Origin: Opitutia bacterium
Lineage (GTDB): Bacteria > Verrucomicrobiota > Verrucomicrobiia > Opitutales > Coraliomargaritaceae
Direction: 5' to 3'
Length of the DNA: 10,782 nucleotides
NCBI GenBank assembly: GCA_018663485.1
Contig: JABJQI010000063.1
Span: 1-10,782 of the forward strand
Both the position numbers and the translations under genes were made by a program. Below the pieces are notes generated by a model. The model was not told the origin of the DNA. It did not search any database and saw only the letters and a program-made list of their open reading frames with translations. Every line of letters begins with the position of its first letter. Position 1 is the first letter of the stretch. This document shows positions 1-7,315 of the stretch, in pieces.

Positions 1-1582
1 GAGCCACGTTCACGATCTTCATGGATTCGCCCATATCGAGGACGAAAATCTCTCCACCGTCACCCTGAGTCGCACTCTGCAATACCAACCCGACCGCCTC
101 ATGCACTGTCATAAAGAAGCGAGTCACCTCCGGGTCGGTCAGCGTCACTGGGCCACCTGCCGCAATTTGCCGTTTAAAGATCAGTATGACGCTACCCGAC
201 GAGCCCAGTACATAGCCAAAGCGCACAGCCATAAATTTCGTCGTGTTGCCCTCCACCCCTTGTTGCTCTAATAAAGACAACTCGGCCAGTCGCTTACTCG
301 CCCCCATCACACTGGTTGGATTGATCGCCTTATCCGTGGAAATCAGAATAAATCGCTCCACTCCGGACGCACTCGCAAGACGTGCCAAGCCAGCAGTCGT
401 AAAGAAATTATTCTTCAAGGCTTCAGCAGGTTGCACTTCCATTAAATTAACATGCTTATGGGCCGCCGCATGAAAAATAACTTCCGGCTGAAAACGCTTA
501 AATACCTGCTCAAGCTCATCCACCTCATGCACATCTAATACCAACGTTTGAGACAGTCCCGCAGGATCGTGCTGCTGCAAGACTTCCTGCTGCAACTCAA
601 AAATAGCGAGCTCAGCCTGATCGATACAGAGTATCGATGCGGGCACATAATTTAACACTTGGGCCACTAGTTCGCGACCGATACTGCCTCCAGCTCCGGT
701 CACCAGCACACGTTTACCCGCAAGCATTGCGCGAATCTGATCTGAGTTTAGGTCGATCGCATCGCGCCCGAGTAAATCTTCCAACTCAACCGGACGTAGC
801 TGCGTCATCTGCGCACGCCCAGTCACCAAGTCTGTCAATGCCGGCACTGTATCCACTCGAAGCCCAGCCTCGCCCGCCATCTTAGCCACGGCACGTACAC
901 GCCCCACGGATGCCGAAGGAAATGCGATGATCACCTTATGCGCCGCGTTGCGCTTCGCGACTTGAGCCAAGCCATCGATTGCATCAGCCACGATCACGCC
1001 ATGCACATAGCGTCCGATCTTCTTCACATCATCATCGAGAAAGGCCACGGGGCGCATGCCGAGACGTGCCTTATGCTTGAGCTCCGAACAAAGCCCCGCA
1101 CCGACCTCACCTGCGCCAACAATTAATACATTCTCTGCCTCATCCCAGCTGAGCCAATCTTCCAAACCACTACTTGCCCTGACGCGCATTGCCACCCGAA
1201 ATCCCGCCAACATTAAAAAGCTCAACAGGAAGTCGGTCAAAATCACAGCCCGCGGCGGCACGCCATTGCCATGATACACATACCACATTGAAGCGAGGAT
1301 CGCGCTGGCCGTTAATAGCCCCATCGACAAGCGCACGGCATCTGGCAATCGAAAGTAAGATAGCACACAATCCACCTGCCCCGAAGCCAACAATAACATC
1401 AGCTTCAACGCCACGACCCACCAAATGGTGTTCACCAAATCCAAGTAAAAGTCCTCCGGCACGTTAAAATCAAAGCGCAACTGAAAGGCGATGGAATAAC
1501 TCAACCCACAAAGGAGTGCATACAACAGCAATAACCCTAGGGTCCGAATATTGCAGTAACGCGATAAGATGCTAACAGCCAT
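1..1582 (-). CDS. pglF: Membrane-anchored UDP-GlcNAc 4,6-dehydratase (PglF/WbpM/CapD type), C-terminus cut off by window edge
   Basis: Partial gene; 527 residues are readable from ATG at 1582 and the frame is still open at base 1. The family is usually about 600-660 residues, so roughly 80-130 C-terminal residues are missing. Residues 12-33, 48-67, 85-102 and 113-130 are hydrophobic and look like four membrane helices. A first Rossmann domain begins at 151 (VLIVGAGEVG). The catalytic extended-SDR domain follows, with nucleotide-binding TGAGGSIG at 295-302 and HAAAHKHV at 371-378. STDKA at 415-419 and VMGASK at 425-430 complete it; Met426 replaces the usual SDR tyrosine ahead of Lys430, as in PglF/WbpM. 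The family removes water from UDP-GlcNAc to give the UDP-4-keto-6-deoxy sugar at the inner membrane. It starts 15 bases after the aminotransferase gene, with AAGAG 8 bases before the ATG, so the two are probably co-transcribed. The exact product stereochemistry is not certain. Confidence 0.9.
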   Translation of the reverse strand, partial: MAVSILSRYCNIRTLGLLLLYALLCGLSYSIAFQLRFDFNVPEDFYLDLVNTIWWVVALKLMLLLASGQVDCVLSYFRLPDAVRLSMGLLTASAILASMWYVYHGNGVPPRAVILTDFLLSFLMLAGFRVAMRVRASSGLEDWLSWDEAENVLIVGAGEVGAGLCSELKHKARLGMRPVAFLDDDVKKIGRYVHGVIVADAIDGLAQVAKRNAAHKVIIAFPSASVGRVRAVAKMAGEAGLRVDTVPALTDLVTGRAQMTQLRPVELEDLLGRDAIDLNSDQIRAMLAGKRVLVTGAGGSIGRELVAQVLNYVPASILCIDQAELAIFELQQEVLQQHDPAGLSQTLVLDVHEVDELEQVFKRFQPEVIFHAAAHKHVNLMEVQPAEALKNNFFTTAGLARLASASGVERFILISTDKAINPTSVMGASKRLAELSLLEQQGVEGNTTKFMAVRFGYVLGSSGSVILIFKRQIAAGGPVTLTDPEVTRFFMTVHEAVGLVLQSATQGDGGEIFVLDMGESMKIVNVA

Positions 1583-1597
1583 AGTGAATACTCTTGG

Positions 1598-2734
1598 TTA
1601 TGGCTGTCGTTGCGCAAAACACGAGCGCACTATCTCGATGACCTTCGTACGATCCTCCGCGCTCATCGCTGAACCGCTCGGCAAACACAATCCATTGGCA
1701 AACAAACCTTCCGCGCAATCCCCGCCAATCGATGCACAATCCTGAAATACTGGCTGCATGTGCAGCGGCTTCCACAGCTGTCGAGCCTCTACATCCGCAT
1801 CTGCAAGCGCATCAATGATCTGATCTCGCGAACTCCCACCAGCCATTGGCTCGACCGTGAGGCAGGTCAGCCAATAATTCGCCGCATCCGGATCGACGAT
1901 GGGCATGAATGCGACACCAGGCAACTCGCCCAAGGCATCACGATAGGCTTCAAAATGCGCGCGCTTCACAGCAATGCGTCGATCTAGGTCATCTAACTGG
2001 CTTAGCCCGAGGCCCGCCAAAAGGTTGCTCATCCGGTAATTGTACCCGACTTCGCGATGTTCATAATGGGCCACTGGCTCTTTCGCTTGAGTCGATAGAA
2101 AAAGCGCACGCTCAATCCACGAGGCCTTATTCGCAAGCAACATGCCGCCGCCCGAAGTCGTTATAATTTTATTACCATTAAAAGAGAAAAAAGAAAACGC
2201 TCCCATGCTACCTGCTGCACGTCCTTTGTAAGTCGCGCCCAATGCCTCGGCTGCATCTTCCACCACAGGAATGCTATAGCGCTCACAAACTGCCAAAATC
2301 GGATCCATATTCGCACACTGACCATACAGATGGACCACGATCACCGCCTTTGGCAGCTCCCCTGAAGCGGCACGCTCGCCGAGCTCCAGTTCCAGTAGAA
2401 TTGGATCCATATTCCATGTGCTTGGTTCGCTATCCACAAATATTGGATCAGCACCACAGTAACAAATCGGATTGGCACTCGCAGCAAACGTCAGTGTCGG
2501 GCAAATCACTGTATCGCCTGGCTGGACATTGAGCATTTGCAGCGCAAGATGCAGCGCAGCAGTGCCAGAATTCAGTGCCACCGCATGCTTACGGCCAGCA
2601 CGCTTCGCGAGCGCCGCTTCAAAAGCCTTCAAATGCGGGCCCACTGGAGCCACCCAATTCGAAGTCAATACAGCATCAACCGTAGCGTGGTCTTGCTGAC
2701 TAATATCTGGAGGCGAAAGATAAATACGGGGCAT
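1598..2734 (-). CDS. pglE: PglE-like PLP-dependent sugar-nucleotide aminotransferase (DegT/DnrJ/EryC1/StrS family)
   Basis: A full-length 378-residue protein, the normal size for this family. It opens with LSPPD, then SNWVAPVGPHLKAFE at 25-39 and ALNSGTAALHLAL at 53-65. VVEDAAEALG at 157-166 supplies the aspartate (Asp160) that contacts the PLP ring nitrogen. SFNGNKIITTSGGG at 184-197 holds the PLP lysine (Lys189), and GYNYRMSN lies near 230. The C-terminal LWKPLHMQPVF and LCLPSGSAMS also match what I recall of Campylobacter PglE. That enzyme transfers an amino group from glutamate to C4 of the 4-keto sugar made by PglF. The partner dehydratase gene directly downstream supports this substrate. 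Related family members acting on other keto sugars (PseC, LegC, FdtB types) remain possible. An in-frame stop seven codons upstream and no other start in between fix the start at 2734, although no good ribosome site sits at normal spacing. Confidence 0.9.
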   Translation of the reverse strand: MPRIYLSPPDISQQDHATVDAVLTSNWVAPVGPHLKAFEAALAKRAGRKHAVALNSGTAALHLALQMLNVQPGDTVICPTLTFAASANPICYCGADPIFVDSEPSTWNMDPILLELELGERAASGELPKAVIVVHLYGQCANMDPILAVCERYSIPVVEDAAEALGATYKGRAAGSMGAFSFFSFNGNKIITTSGGGMLLANKASWIERALFLSTQAKEPVAHYEHREVGYNYRMSNLLAGLGLSQLDDLDRRIAVKRAHFEAYRDALGELPGVAFMPIVDPDAANYWLTCLTVEPMAGGSSRDQIIDALADADVEARQLWKPLHMQPVFQDCASIGGDCAEGLFANGLCLPSGSAMSAEDRTKVIEIVRSCFAQRQP

Positions 2735-2795
2735 AGTGACAGCATATTTTCCTCATCGGGAGGGTATTTCGATCTTTTTCCACTTACTTTTTATG

Positions 2796-2816
2796 AAAAA
2801 CCGTTTGTTCACGGCC
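2796..2816 (-). terminator. Weak candidate intrinsic terminator after recN
   Basis: On the minus strand CCGT-GAACAA-ACGG forms a four-base-pair stem (2801-2814), which two G-U pairs could extend, and it runs directly into five T residues (2800-2796). It lies about 55 bases after the recN stop and before the aminotransferase gene, where a terminator would separate the two transcription units. The stem is short, so termination would be weak at best; this is inferred from shape only. Confidence 0.3.
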
Positions 2817-2867
2817 ATCGGCTCAAGGTTTGATGCGAAAAATAACACATGAATTCCGAATCACCCA

Positions 2868-4532
2868 CTATTTGAAGGCCAACAGCTCTTCGGCGTGCGC
2901 GCGCGCCGAATCTGAATGGCGATCGCCAAGCATTCGAGAAAGCTCACTCAAGCGCGACTCACGATTCTGATGTATCGGCCCGATCGATACTGTGGTCGAA
3001 TCATCATCCTGAGATTTTGTGACGACAAAATGATTTTGCGCGAGTGATGCCACCTGAGGCAGGTGCGTCACACAGAGCACCTGATGTCGCTCTGCAAGGC
3101 GCGCCAACTCAGCTCCGACCGCGCGACCGACTTCGCCGCCAACGTTGGCATCCACTTCGTCGAAGACCAGCAGCGGCGTAGCATCGGCCTCGGCCAGCAC
3201 CGTCTTCAGTGCCAGCATGACACGGGCGGTCTCACCGCTAGAAGCGATTTTATTGAGCGGCAATAGATCCTGCCCAGCATTGGGCGCAAACTGAAAGTCG
3301 CAGCGGCTGTTGCCAAAATCATGCAATTTTTTTTCAATGAGAATCGCAATTTCGAGACGCGCTTTTTTAAAACCTAAAGCCTGCAACAGTGCCGCAGCTT
3401 TGCCAGCCAAAGTCTTAGCAGCTGTTTCACGGCCCTTGCGCAGCTTGGCGGCTTCTTTACGCAGCGATTGCGCCTGCTTAGCAGCGGCGGCACGTTTGGC
3501 TTTAAGCGTGCCTTCGATATCGCCTTGCACTGCCAACTGCTGCGCCAACTCTTCGCGTTTAACCAGTACTGCCTTAACACTGCCACCGTATTTACGCCGC
3601 ACTTCTTGCCAGAGATTCATCCGTTCGGTGGTCGCCTCGACGGCTTCGGCATCGAAATCGAAATCAGTAGCGAGACGACCGGTCTCTTCACCGAGATCTT
3701 GCATCTCGATCAACACACTACGCGCACGCAGCAACAGCGGCTCGGAATCGGCATCGAGTGCCACCAGCGATTCATAGTGCCCAACGATCATACTGAGTTG
3801 TTCGCTCAGCCCTTGATCTCCCGACAGCCCTGCGGAGCAATCCGCAGCGAGCGTCACCAGCTCTTGTCCTCTCGACATACGCGTGTAGTCGCGCTCCAGC
3901 GCTTCGATCGAATCCTCTGAGACACCGACACTATCGATCTTGTTAATCTGTTTACGCACAAAATCAATTTCGTCCTGGTCTAGGCGTTCGCCCGATTCAA
4001 GGTCCTCGATTTCTTTATGCGCGGCGCGCCATGCGGCATAGCCCACTTGATAACTGGCGAGTAGATCGGCATTTCCCGCATAGAGATCGAGCATCTCTAA
4101 CTGGCGGCGTTCTTGAAATAGTTTTTGCGGCTCACCAGGCCCGTGAAAATCGATCCACGACTCACCCAGCTCCTGTAATTGTGTGAGTGTTGCCATGCTG
4201 CCATTGATTTGTACGCGTGGCATTTTCTTTCGATGGATACTGCGTTGTAGCAACAGCACGCCGTCCTCGCAGCACGGTAAGCCGGCGATCTCCAACAAAG
4301 CATCCATCTCTGCGGGGTCTTCAAAATACAATGCTGCCTCGACCTCTAGCTGATCAGTGCCCTGACGAATCATGGTCTTATCTGTACGCGCACCGGAAAG
4401 CAGGCCCAACGCCCCCAGCAACACACTTTTACCCGCGCCGGTCTCACCGGTGACGGCGGTAAATCCCGCATCCAACTCCAGCGTCACCTCATCTAGGAGC
4501 GCTAGATTCTTAATTTTAAGATATTGCAACAT
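2868..4532 (-). CDS. recN: DNA repair protein RecN (SMC-like ATPase)
   Basis: Encodes 554 residues, essentially the length of E. coli RecN (553). The N-terminal half-ATPase begins MLQYLKIKNLALLDEV and has Walker A GETGAGKS at 29-36. The centre is a long charged, coiled-coil-prone stretch (about 150-370). The C-terminal half has the ABC signature ASSGETAR around 430-437, Walker B LLVFDEVD (Asp458, Glu459) and the H-loop VTHLPQVAS (His490). RecN is a cytoplasmic cohesin-like protein that acts with RecA in double-strand break repair. I chose ATG 4532 because RecN proteins start right at this strand; an in-frame ATG at 4559 would add nine residues and overlap the upstream gene by 17 bases. The signature has Ser in place of the first Gly of the usual SGGE. 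No SOS box is evident just upstream, and the gene is probably carried on the transcript of the preceding membrane protein gene, 10 bases away. Confidence 0.95.
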   Translation of the reverse strand: MLQYLKIKNLALLDEVTLELDAGFTAVTGETGAGKSVLLGALGLLSGARTDKTMIRQGTDQLEVEAALYFEDPAEMDALLEIAGLPCCEDGVLLLQRSIHRKKMPRVQINGSMATLTQLQELGESWIDFHGPGEPQKLFQERRQLEMLDLYAGNADLLASYQVGYAAWRAAHKEIEDLESGERLDQDEIDFVRKQINKIDSVGVSEDSIEALERDYTRMSRGQELVTLAADCSAGLSGDQGLSEQLSMIVGHYESLVALDADSEPLLLRARSVLIEMQDLGEETGRLATDFDFDAEAVEATTERMNLWQEVRRKYGGSVKAVLVKREELAQQLAVQGDIEGTLKAKRAAAAKQAQSLRKEAAKLRKGRETAAKTLAGKAAALLQALGFKKARLEIAILIEKKLHDFGNSRCDFQFAPNAGQDLLPLNKIASSGETARVMLALKTVLAEADATPLLVFDEVDANVGGEVGRAVGAELARLAERHQVLCVTHLPQVASLAQNHFVVTKSQDDDSTTVSIGPIHQNRESRLSELSRMLGDRHSDSARAHAEELLAFK

Positions 4533-4542
4533 GGCTAAATAA

Positions 4543-5112
4543 TTAAGCGGCCGAACCAAATAGTGTGACTAATAGTTGCGCGCACAAGGTCAACGGGAAC
4601 AAACTGAAAATAATCGTCACGACCAAACAGAAGAAGGTCTTCAAGACACTCAGTCGCAGTGCCGCAGACAGCGACAGCAGGATAATCACATAGCCATAGA
4701 AAAACACGCAAAAGAACACTGGTGCGAAGCTAACAATCATTTCGGGGTTCATCTCGGCACCGAGCATAAAAGAGAGCACCATCGACAACAACGTCCATGG
4801 CAACAAACCGACCCCTAGCGCAGTGCGCACATCGCGTTGCATGGTTTCAGCACCGAACCAACGACTGAAATTACGTGTCAACCAGCCGAATAAATACAAG
4901 CCACACAGCCCAGCAAGTCCGCCGACCACAAACGGCAACGGCCCCGACTCTGCTTGTGCCAACGAAAATCGACCACTTTGTACCGCGCCAAAGAAGGCCG
5001 CAATCATCACCGCAGCAGCATGCCCCTGCCCCGCATCGAGCACTGCACGCATCGAACTGGCGGGTTCAAGCCACAGCGTGAGTAGAGAAGATTTGTTATT
5101 TATAGTGCTCAT
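4543..5112 (-). CDS. Small multi-pass membrane protein, Yip1-domain-like
   Basis: A 189-residue protein made almost entirely of hydrophobic segments. Likely helices are at about 31-49, 59-82, 97-118, 124-150 and 157-186, giving about five membrane spans. The short polar start contains LTLWLEPASSMRAVLDAG (11-28), which resembles the W-x-P-x-x-x-(F/M) opening of bacterial Yip1-family proteins. The five-helix pattern fits that family too. No catalytic residues or binding motifs can be seen, and bacterial Yip1-like proteins have no firmly assigned role, so I give no function beyond inner-membrane location. It is the first gene of the leftward unit and ends 10 bases before the recN start, suggesting shared transcription. 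The start at 5112 has only a weak GGA 4-5 bases ahead. A different small-membrane-protein family is possible. Confidence 0.7.
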   Translation of the reverse strand: MSTINNKSSLLTLWLEPASSMRAVLDAGQGHAAAVMIAAFFGAVQSGRFSLAQAESGPLPFVVGGLAGLCGLYLFGWLTRNFSRWFGAETMQRDVRTALGVGLLPWTLLSMVLSFMLGAEMNPEMIVSFAPVFFCVFFYGYVIILLSLSAALRLSVLKTFFCLVVTIIFSLFPLTLCAQLLVTLFGSAA

Positions 5113-5241
5113 TTGTCCAAGTGCTTTTCAAAAAAAGACAGAATACGCCGCACATGCAAGTCTGTGTCGATCCGAAGCCTGATTTAAAAATTCTTTTGCG
5201 TTGTCTCTTTGCCCGCTTCGACGAACCTCTGCGCTCTTTCT
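5113..5241. promoter_or_regulatory. Divergent intergenic spacer, presumed promoters for both directions
   Basis: This 129-base gap separates the leftward membrane-protein/recN unit from the rightward ABC-F gene, so it should hold a promoter for each direction. It has two AT-rich patches: an A7 run at 5130-5136, followed by GAATAC near 5141, and TTTAAAAATTCTTTT near 5183-5197. I could not find a convincing -35/-10 pair at proper spacing on either strand, so the assignment rests on gene orientation. Confidence 0.4.
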
Positions 5242-7176
5242 ATGCTTACCTTCTCAAAACTCAGTAAAGGCTACGGCCAAAAGACGCTCTTCACCGATAT
5301 CTCGTTTCGCATCCTACAAGGCGATCGCATCGGTCTAGTCGGACCCAACGGAGCCGGTAAGACGACGCTATTTAACATTATCCTCGGCAACACTGAGTGC
5401 GACAGCGGCAAGGTCGAGCTCGACCGCGGCACCTTGATCGGCTTCCTCCCTCAGGAAAGCGCGCCTGCTGGCGAAGAGACGGTCGCTGAGCTGGCGACTT
5501 CGATCTCAGCCGAATTTGTCACTATATATAATACCTTGCGCGAATTTCCCGATCAGGACTCCCCTAAGCATATCGACGCGATCGAGCAATTTATCGATCT
5601 GGATGGCTACACCTTGGAGGCGAAGGCAAAACGCATCTTGGCCGGCCTCGCCTTTCGCCCAGAGGATTTTGATAAGCCCGCACATACTTTGAGTGGTGGC
5701 TGGATCATGCGTGCGCACCTCGCCCGTTTGCTTGTCATGGAGCCAGACCTTCTAATGCTCGATGAGCCGACCAATCACTTGGACCTCGAGACTTTGGGCT
5801 GGTTTCAAGATCAGCTGAGCAATTACTCTGGAGCGATTCTAACCATCTCGCACGACCGCGAATTTCTCAACAGCGTCTGCGACGGCATCATCGAGATCGC
5901 CAATGGACACCTGCACCGCTACCACGGCAACTACGACTATTACCTGACTCAAAAGGCTGATCGCGAAGCGCAGCAGCTCGCTGCTTATAATAACCAGCAA
6001 CGCGAAATCTCACACTTGGAAGATTTCGTGCGCCGCTTCCGCGCCAAAGCATCAAAGGCCTCGCAAGCGCAAGCTCGCATGAAGACGCTCGAAAAAATGG
6101 TGCGGCTGTCGCCCCCCGAAAGCGCCGCCGATACCATTTCATTTAGCTTCCCGCAGCCGCAGCGTAGCGGTCAGCGCGTCGCGACCTTTGAGAATATCCA
6201 ACAGGCCTACGGCAACCACGTCGTCTATACCGACCTAAATCTCATCATTGAGAAACAACAGCGCATCGTGCTAGTCGGCCCCAATGGCGCAGGTAAATCT
6301 ACATTACTTAAAATACTCTCCGGGAGTGTCGAAATTCAAGATGGCGTGCGTGAAATGGGCCACAATGTCAGTGTCGGCTACTTCTCGCAGCAACGTGTCG
6401 AAGTGCTCGACGTCGAACGCACTGTGATCGACGAAGCCATGGAACGAGTCGTCTCTGGCATGAACGAGCAAAAGGTGCGTGGCATCTTGGGTGCCTTCTT
6501 ATTCCGCGGCGACGACGTCTTTAAGAAAGTCAAAGTCCTCAGTGGTGGTGAGAAGAGCCGCCTCGCTCTGGTCAAACTACTACTCAATCCACCCAACCTA
6601 CTGCTACTCGACGAGCCCACGACTCACCTCGACATGCCCAGTATCGATGCGCTGATTGGCGCGCTCAAGGATTACACTGGCACGCTCGTCTTCGTCAGTC
6701 ACGACGTGCACTTCATCCGTGCGATTGCTAAGCACACAATCCAGATCCAAGCAGGCAGCACCACTAACTTCGCCGGCGACTACGATTATTACCTGCGTAA
6801 ATCAGAGGCTAGCTCCGAAAAAGGCGGCCTAGTCGCAGGTATTAAGAACGCGCGACCAGACTTCGAAGCCAAGCCGAGTAATAAGCCGAAAGTCGTCAGC
6901 GCTAAAGAGCGCCGCCGCATCGAAGCAGAGAAGCGCAAACTCGAATCAAAGGGCCGTAAAGGCGTCGAAAAGCGCGTGACAAAGCTCGAAGTAGAGGTTC
7001 TCAAGCTCGAAGCTGAGCAAGCCGCAGTCACTGAACAACTTGGCAACCCCGGCGTTTATGCCGACAAAGAGAAAGCCAAAGAGCTCAATATGCAGTCGGC
7101 CCGCATCTCGAAACGTTTGCAGGAGAAGAACTACGAGTGGGAAACAGCGGCAGAAGAGTTGAGCAAATTGATGTAG
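5242..7176 (+). CDS. ABC-F family ATPase (YheS/Uup-like ribosome-associated protein)
   Basis: A 644-residue protein with two ABC ATPase domains in one chain and no membrane segments, which is the ABC-F layout. Domain 1 has Walker A GPNGAGKT (34-41), signature LSGGW (150-154), Walker B with Glu175 in LMLDEPTNHLD, and switch His204. A charged helical linker (about 230-307, with FRAKASKASQAQARMK) corresponds to the P-site tRNA interaction motif. Domain 2 has Walker A GPNGAGKS (346-353), signature LSGGE (433-437), Glu458 in LLLDEPTTHLD, and His487. Each domain ends in a G-(N/D)-YDYYL motif. The tail after about 550 is lysine-rich, then coiled coil. Length and order closely match E. coli YheS (about 637 residues). 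ABC-F proteins bind the ribosomal E site and aid stalled translation; some give antibiotic resistance, but nothing here marks this as a resistance type. The start is ATG 5242; an upstream in-frame TTG (5209) would add eleven unconserved residues. Confidence 0.92.
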   Translation: MLTFSKLSKGYGQKTLFTDISFRILQGDRIGLVGPNGAGKTTLFNIILGNTECDSGKVELDRGTLIGFLPQESAPAGEETVAELATSISAEFVTIYNTLREFPDQDSPKHIDAIEQFIDLDGYTLEAKAKRILAGLAFRPEDFDKPAHTLSGGWIMRAHLARLLVMEPDLLMLDEPTNHLDLETLGWFQDQLSNYSGAILTISHDREFLNSVCDGIIEIANGHLHRYHGNYDYYLTQKADREAQQLAAYNNQQREISHLEDFVRRFRAKASKASQAQARMKTLEKMVRLSPPESAADTISFSFPQPQRSGQRVATFENIQQAYGNHVVYTDLNLIIEKQQRIVLVGPNGAGKSTLLKILSGSVEIQDGVREMGHNVSVGYFSQQRVEVLDVERTVIDEAMERVVSGMNEQKVRGILGAFLFRGDDVFKKVKVLSGGEKSRLALVKLLLNPPNLLLLDEPTTHLDMPSIDALIGALKDYTGTLVFVSHDVHFIRAIAKHTIQIQAGSTTNFAGDYDYYLRKSEASSEKGGLVAGIKNARPDFEAKPSNKPKVVSAKERRRIEAEKRKLESKGRKGVEKRVTKLEVEVLKLEAEQAAVTEQLGNPGVYADKEKAKELNMQSARISKRLQEKNYEWETAAEELSKLM

Positions 7177-7315
7177 TTGTTCTAATAGGTTATCATTCGC
7201 AGTCTGCAGCTGCCGGAAATGTCCACTTAATCAAGATTTACGCTTTACACTAGATGCTTGAATAAGGAGTTTTACTGCTCCTGGAAATTGCTTCACCCAT
7301 AACCAGCCGTCTATT
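7177..7315 (+). promoter_or_regulatory. Intergenic spacer before the TPR gene, presumed promoter/leader
   Basis: This 139-base gap lies between the ABC-F stop and the TTG start of the TPR gene. It contains a small perfect hairpin, AGGAG-N8-CTCCT (7265-7282), with no T run after it, so it is not a normal intrinsic terminator. It also contains the palindrome GCAGCTGC near 7207-7214. TTTACG near 7236 is followed 17 bases later by GAATAA, a poor promoter match. The AGGAG looks like a Shine-Dalgarno sequence but has no start codon at usable distance. A leader role for the hairpin is speculative. Confidence 0.3.

Noticed and set aside
3310..3920. Plus-strand open frames of about 150 residues opposite recN
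   Set aside because: RecN motifs run through the whole region on the minus strand, and the plus-strand translations are low-complexity Ser/Arg/Ala-rich with no domain.
4533..4559. ATG at 4559 as the recN start
   Set aside because: It adds nine residues not expected in RecN and overlaps the upstream gene; MLQYLKIKNLALL at 4532 matches the family's usual beginning.
5209..5241. TTG at 5209 as the start of the ABC-F protein
   Set aside because: The added residues have no family counterpart, while ATG 5242 begins exactly at the first strand of the ABC domain as in other ABC-F proteins.
5242..7176. ABC-F protein as an antibiotic-resistance factor
   Set aside because: The order, length and coiled-coil tail match housekeeping YheS/Uup-type members, and no resistance genes or mobile elements are near it.
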